Source: Geothrix sp. 21YS21S-2 (GTDB taxonomy: Bacteria; Acidobacteriota; Holophagae; Holophagales; Holophagaceae). From it: 64,000 bases of DNA. Where the stretch lies: assembly GCF_030846775.1 (NCBI RefSeq), contig NZ_CP132910.1, forward strand, positions 3,971,001 through 4,035,000. The letters are read 5' to 3'. Below, in pieces: positions 63,834 to 64,000 of the stretch. The translations under genes were made by a program, and so were the position numbers. Position 1 is the stretch's first letter. Every line of letters begins with the position of its first letter. Under the pieces are notes generated by a model that worked only from the letters and a program-made list of their open reading frames with translations, was not told the origin of the DNA and made no database searches.

Positions 63834-63959
63834 CCCTAACGCCGAAGTTGAGTCGGCCCCAACCTGGCGGCGCGAACGGGGGAGAAGGGGGATTGGAAAG
63901 ACGATACCACCAAGGGGAGAAGGACAGGTTGGGGTCCGACCTCGAACGCTGGGTTAGGA
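63834..63959 (-). repeat. Repeat A, full copy A8: attC-like site
   Basis: 126 bp with CCCTAAC (63834-63840) and GTTAGGA (63953-63959), the same paired inner arms and extrahelical base as A5, and the central block. The R boxes deviate by one base each from consensus. Confidence 0.8.
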
Positions 63960-63964
63960 CCGGC

Positions 63965-64000
63965 GCGCGAATATTACCTCGTTGGGACGGCGTGGTGGGA
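63965..64000. repeat. Repeat B, start of copy B5 (cut by window end)
   Basis: GCGAATATTACCTCGTTGGG repeats the beginning of B4, so the A-B alternation continues past the window. Confidence 0.75.

Noticed and set aside
62588-64000. CRISPR array
   Set aside because: Repeats are about 125-160 bp, imperfectly palindromic, irregularly spaced and alternate with a second repeat; no short repeat-spacer pattern and no cas genes.

Overview
The window is 64 kb of very GC-rich bacterial chromosome with tightly packed genes, AGGAG-type ribosome binding sites and TTG/ATG starts. LpxD and an RND efflux pair indicate a Gram-negative, outer-membrane organism. The mix of DUF5916, tricorn-like S41 and oligopeptidase B peptidases, a haem-bearing histidine kinase beside an NrfD/Fe-S module, and rubrerythrin-Hdr-DUF3501 suggests an anaerobic or metal/quinone-respiring bacterium. 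An Acidobacteriota (Holophagae, Geothrix/Mesoterricola-like) origin is my inference, not something the sequence proves.

Layout, 0-28 kb: a DUF5916 fragment; branched-chain amino acid genes ilvB-ilvN-ilvC followed by a LysR gene; an RND efflux adaptor and pump; lpxD with a PRTase-like gene; malic enzyme, separated from the PRTase gene by a 36-bp inverted-repeat hairpin; a five-part electron-transfer and signalling block (four-cluster Fe-S protein, NrfD/HybB-type membrane protein, haem-sensing histidine kinase, receiver-GcvH fusion, periplasmic binding protein); a tricorn-like peptidase; an acyl-CoA synthetase; an old-yellow-enzyme homologue; thioredoxin, sirtuin and DODA-type dioxygenase.

28-55 kb: an apparently intact group II intron (about 2 kb); acs-glpK; a Cache domain joined to a pentameric ligand-gated-channel-like domain; oligopeptidase B; a sigma-54 activator divergent from a rubrerythrin/Hdr-like/DUF3501 operon that carries a consensus -24/-12 promoter; a second OYE; a stand-alone receiver; an ABC importer with a double permease; a methionine/cystathionine gamma-lyase-type enzyme; NAT; and several small or unknown genes up to MTA phosphorylase.

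55-64 kb is accessory DNA. Small, mostly minus-strand genes (VOC, RidA, SnoaL-like, tiny membrane proteins) are separated by copies of a ~125-bp imperfect palindrome (unit A). It has integron attC features: R boxes GCCTAAC/GTTAGGY, paired L arms with an extrahelical base, and a gene start about 10 bp from one site with its stop about 36 bp from the next. A second repeat (unit B, ~150 bp) alternates with it. An IS3-family element has inserted into one A copy. No integron integrase is present in the window, so this looks like a cassette array or a cluster of attC sites lacking an integrase.
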